Source: an uncultured Streptococcus sp. (lineage in GTDB: Bacteria > Bacillota > Bacilli > Lactobacillales > Aerococcaceae). Taken from it: a DNA stretch of 7,021 nt. Where the stretch lies: NCBI GenBank assembly GCA_916049935.1, contig CAJZJI010000037.1, forward strand, positions 1-7,021, read 5' to 3'. Shown piece after piece: positions 6,789 through 7,021 of this stretch. The position numbers and the translations under genes are program-made. The notes under the pieces are model-generated. The model searched no databases. It saw only the letters and a program-made list of their open reading frames with translations, and was not told the DNA's origin. Every line of letters starts with the position of its first letter. Position 1 is the first letter of the stretch.

Positions 6789-7021
6789 ATGACACGTTTA
6801 GAAAAAGTAAGAAATTCCATGAAAGAACAAGAAATTGATGGACTTATCGTTTATAGCCCATACAATTTACGTTATTTAGCAAACTTTACAGGAACAACAG
6901 GATTCGCATTAATCACGTTGACAGATGCTTATTTTGTAACAGATGCTCGTTATACACAACAAGCACAACAACAAGCAAAAGGATTCCATGTGATTGAACA
7001 TAAGACAGGTTGGGTTCCAGC
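6789..7021 (+). CDS. Xaa-Pro aminopeptidase / aminopeptidase P family protein, 3'-truncated by the window edge
   Basis: Only the first 77 codons are visible, with no stop before the end of the window. The protein starts MTRLEKVRNSMKEQEIDGLI, continues with YNLRYLANFTGTTGFALI (25-42) and then YFVTDARYTQQA (48-59). This order (an N-terminal helix, 'xxNxRYLxxFTG', then 'TDxRYxxQA') is the N-terminal creatinase/prolidase-type domain of M24 metallopeptidases such as PepP, PepQ and YqhT. These cytosolic enzymes cut peptides next to proline. The metal-binding catalytic domain is outside the window, so aminopeptidase and prolidase cannot be separated and no symbol is given. It has its own probable promoter and ribosome binding site after the FAS terminator, so it is likely a separate transcription unit. 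In many Firmicutes such a gene precedes efp, which could be checked in the next bases. Confidence 0.88.
   Translation, partial: MTRLEKVRNSMKEQEIDGLIVYSPYNLRYLANFTGTTGFALITLTDAYFVTDARYTQQAQQQAKGFHVIEHKTGWVP

Noticed and set aside
1..7021. A novel or undescribed system in this window.
   Set aside because: Every gene is assigned to a known family with intact motifs, gaps are under about 90 bases, and there is no sign of insertion, foreign composition, repeats array or unexplained conserved non-coding structure.

Overview
The window is the distal part of a type II fatty acid synthesis (FAS II) operon from a low-to-moderate GC Gram-positive bacterium, almost certainly in the order Lactobacillales. 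The reasons are the gene order fabD-fabG-fabF-accB-fabZ-accC-accD-accA, the strong AGGAGG-type ribosome binding sites, the AT-rich third codon positions, the separate AccD and AccA carboxyltransferase subunits, and an AccA that lacks the N-terminal helical extension of the Escherichia coli protein. The family-level guess (Carnobacteriaceae, for example a Granulicatella-like organism) rests on general impression only and is weak.

Layout: bases 1-754 hold the 3' part of fabD, whose start lies before the window. Complete fabG (759-1490), fabF (1511-2746), accB (2750-3217), fabZ (3242-3673), accC (3678-5048), accD (5074-5934) and accA (5931-6698) follow, all on the + strand with gaps of 3 to 25 bases or a 4-base overlap. 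A clear intrinsic terminator at about 6716-6748 closes the operon. A short promoter region beginning inside the terminator then leads to the 5' end of an aminopeptidase P-like gene (6789 onward), which runs off the window. No stretch of more than 300 bases lacks a gene.

How the genes work together: AccB carries biotin, AccC carboxylates it, and AccD plus AccA transfer the carboxyl group to acetyl-CoA to make malonyl-CoA. FabD loads malonyl onto acyl carrier protein. FabF condenses malonyl-ACP with the growing acyl-ACP, FabG reduces the 3-keto group, and FabZ dehydrates the 3-hydroxy product. The enoyl-ACP reductase (FabK or FabI), the initiating enzyme FabH, ACP and the regulator FabT are not in the window. 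In related bacteria they usually lie upstream of fabD, so the operon promoter and FabT operators are probably outside it too.

All eight biosynthetic genes look intact where visible, with expected catalytic residues. I see no mobile element, CRISPR array, RNA gene, riboswitch or foreign-looking segment, and no undescribed system. The findings are small points of interest: a promoter nested in the terminator, a weak accC initiation site, some AccA residue changes, the missing unsaturated fatty acid branch, and a small repeat in the peptidase gene.
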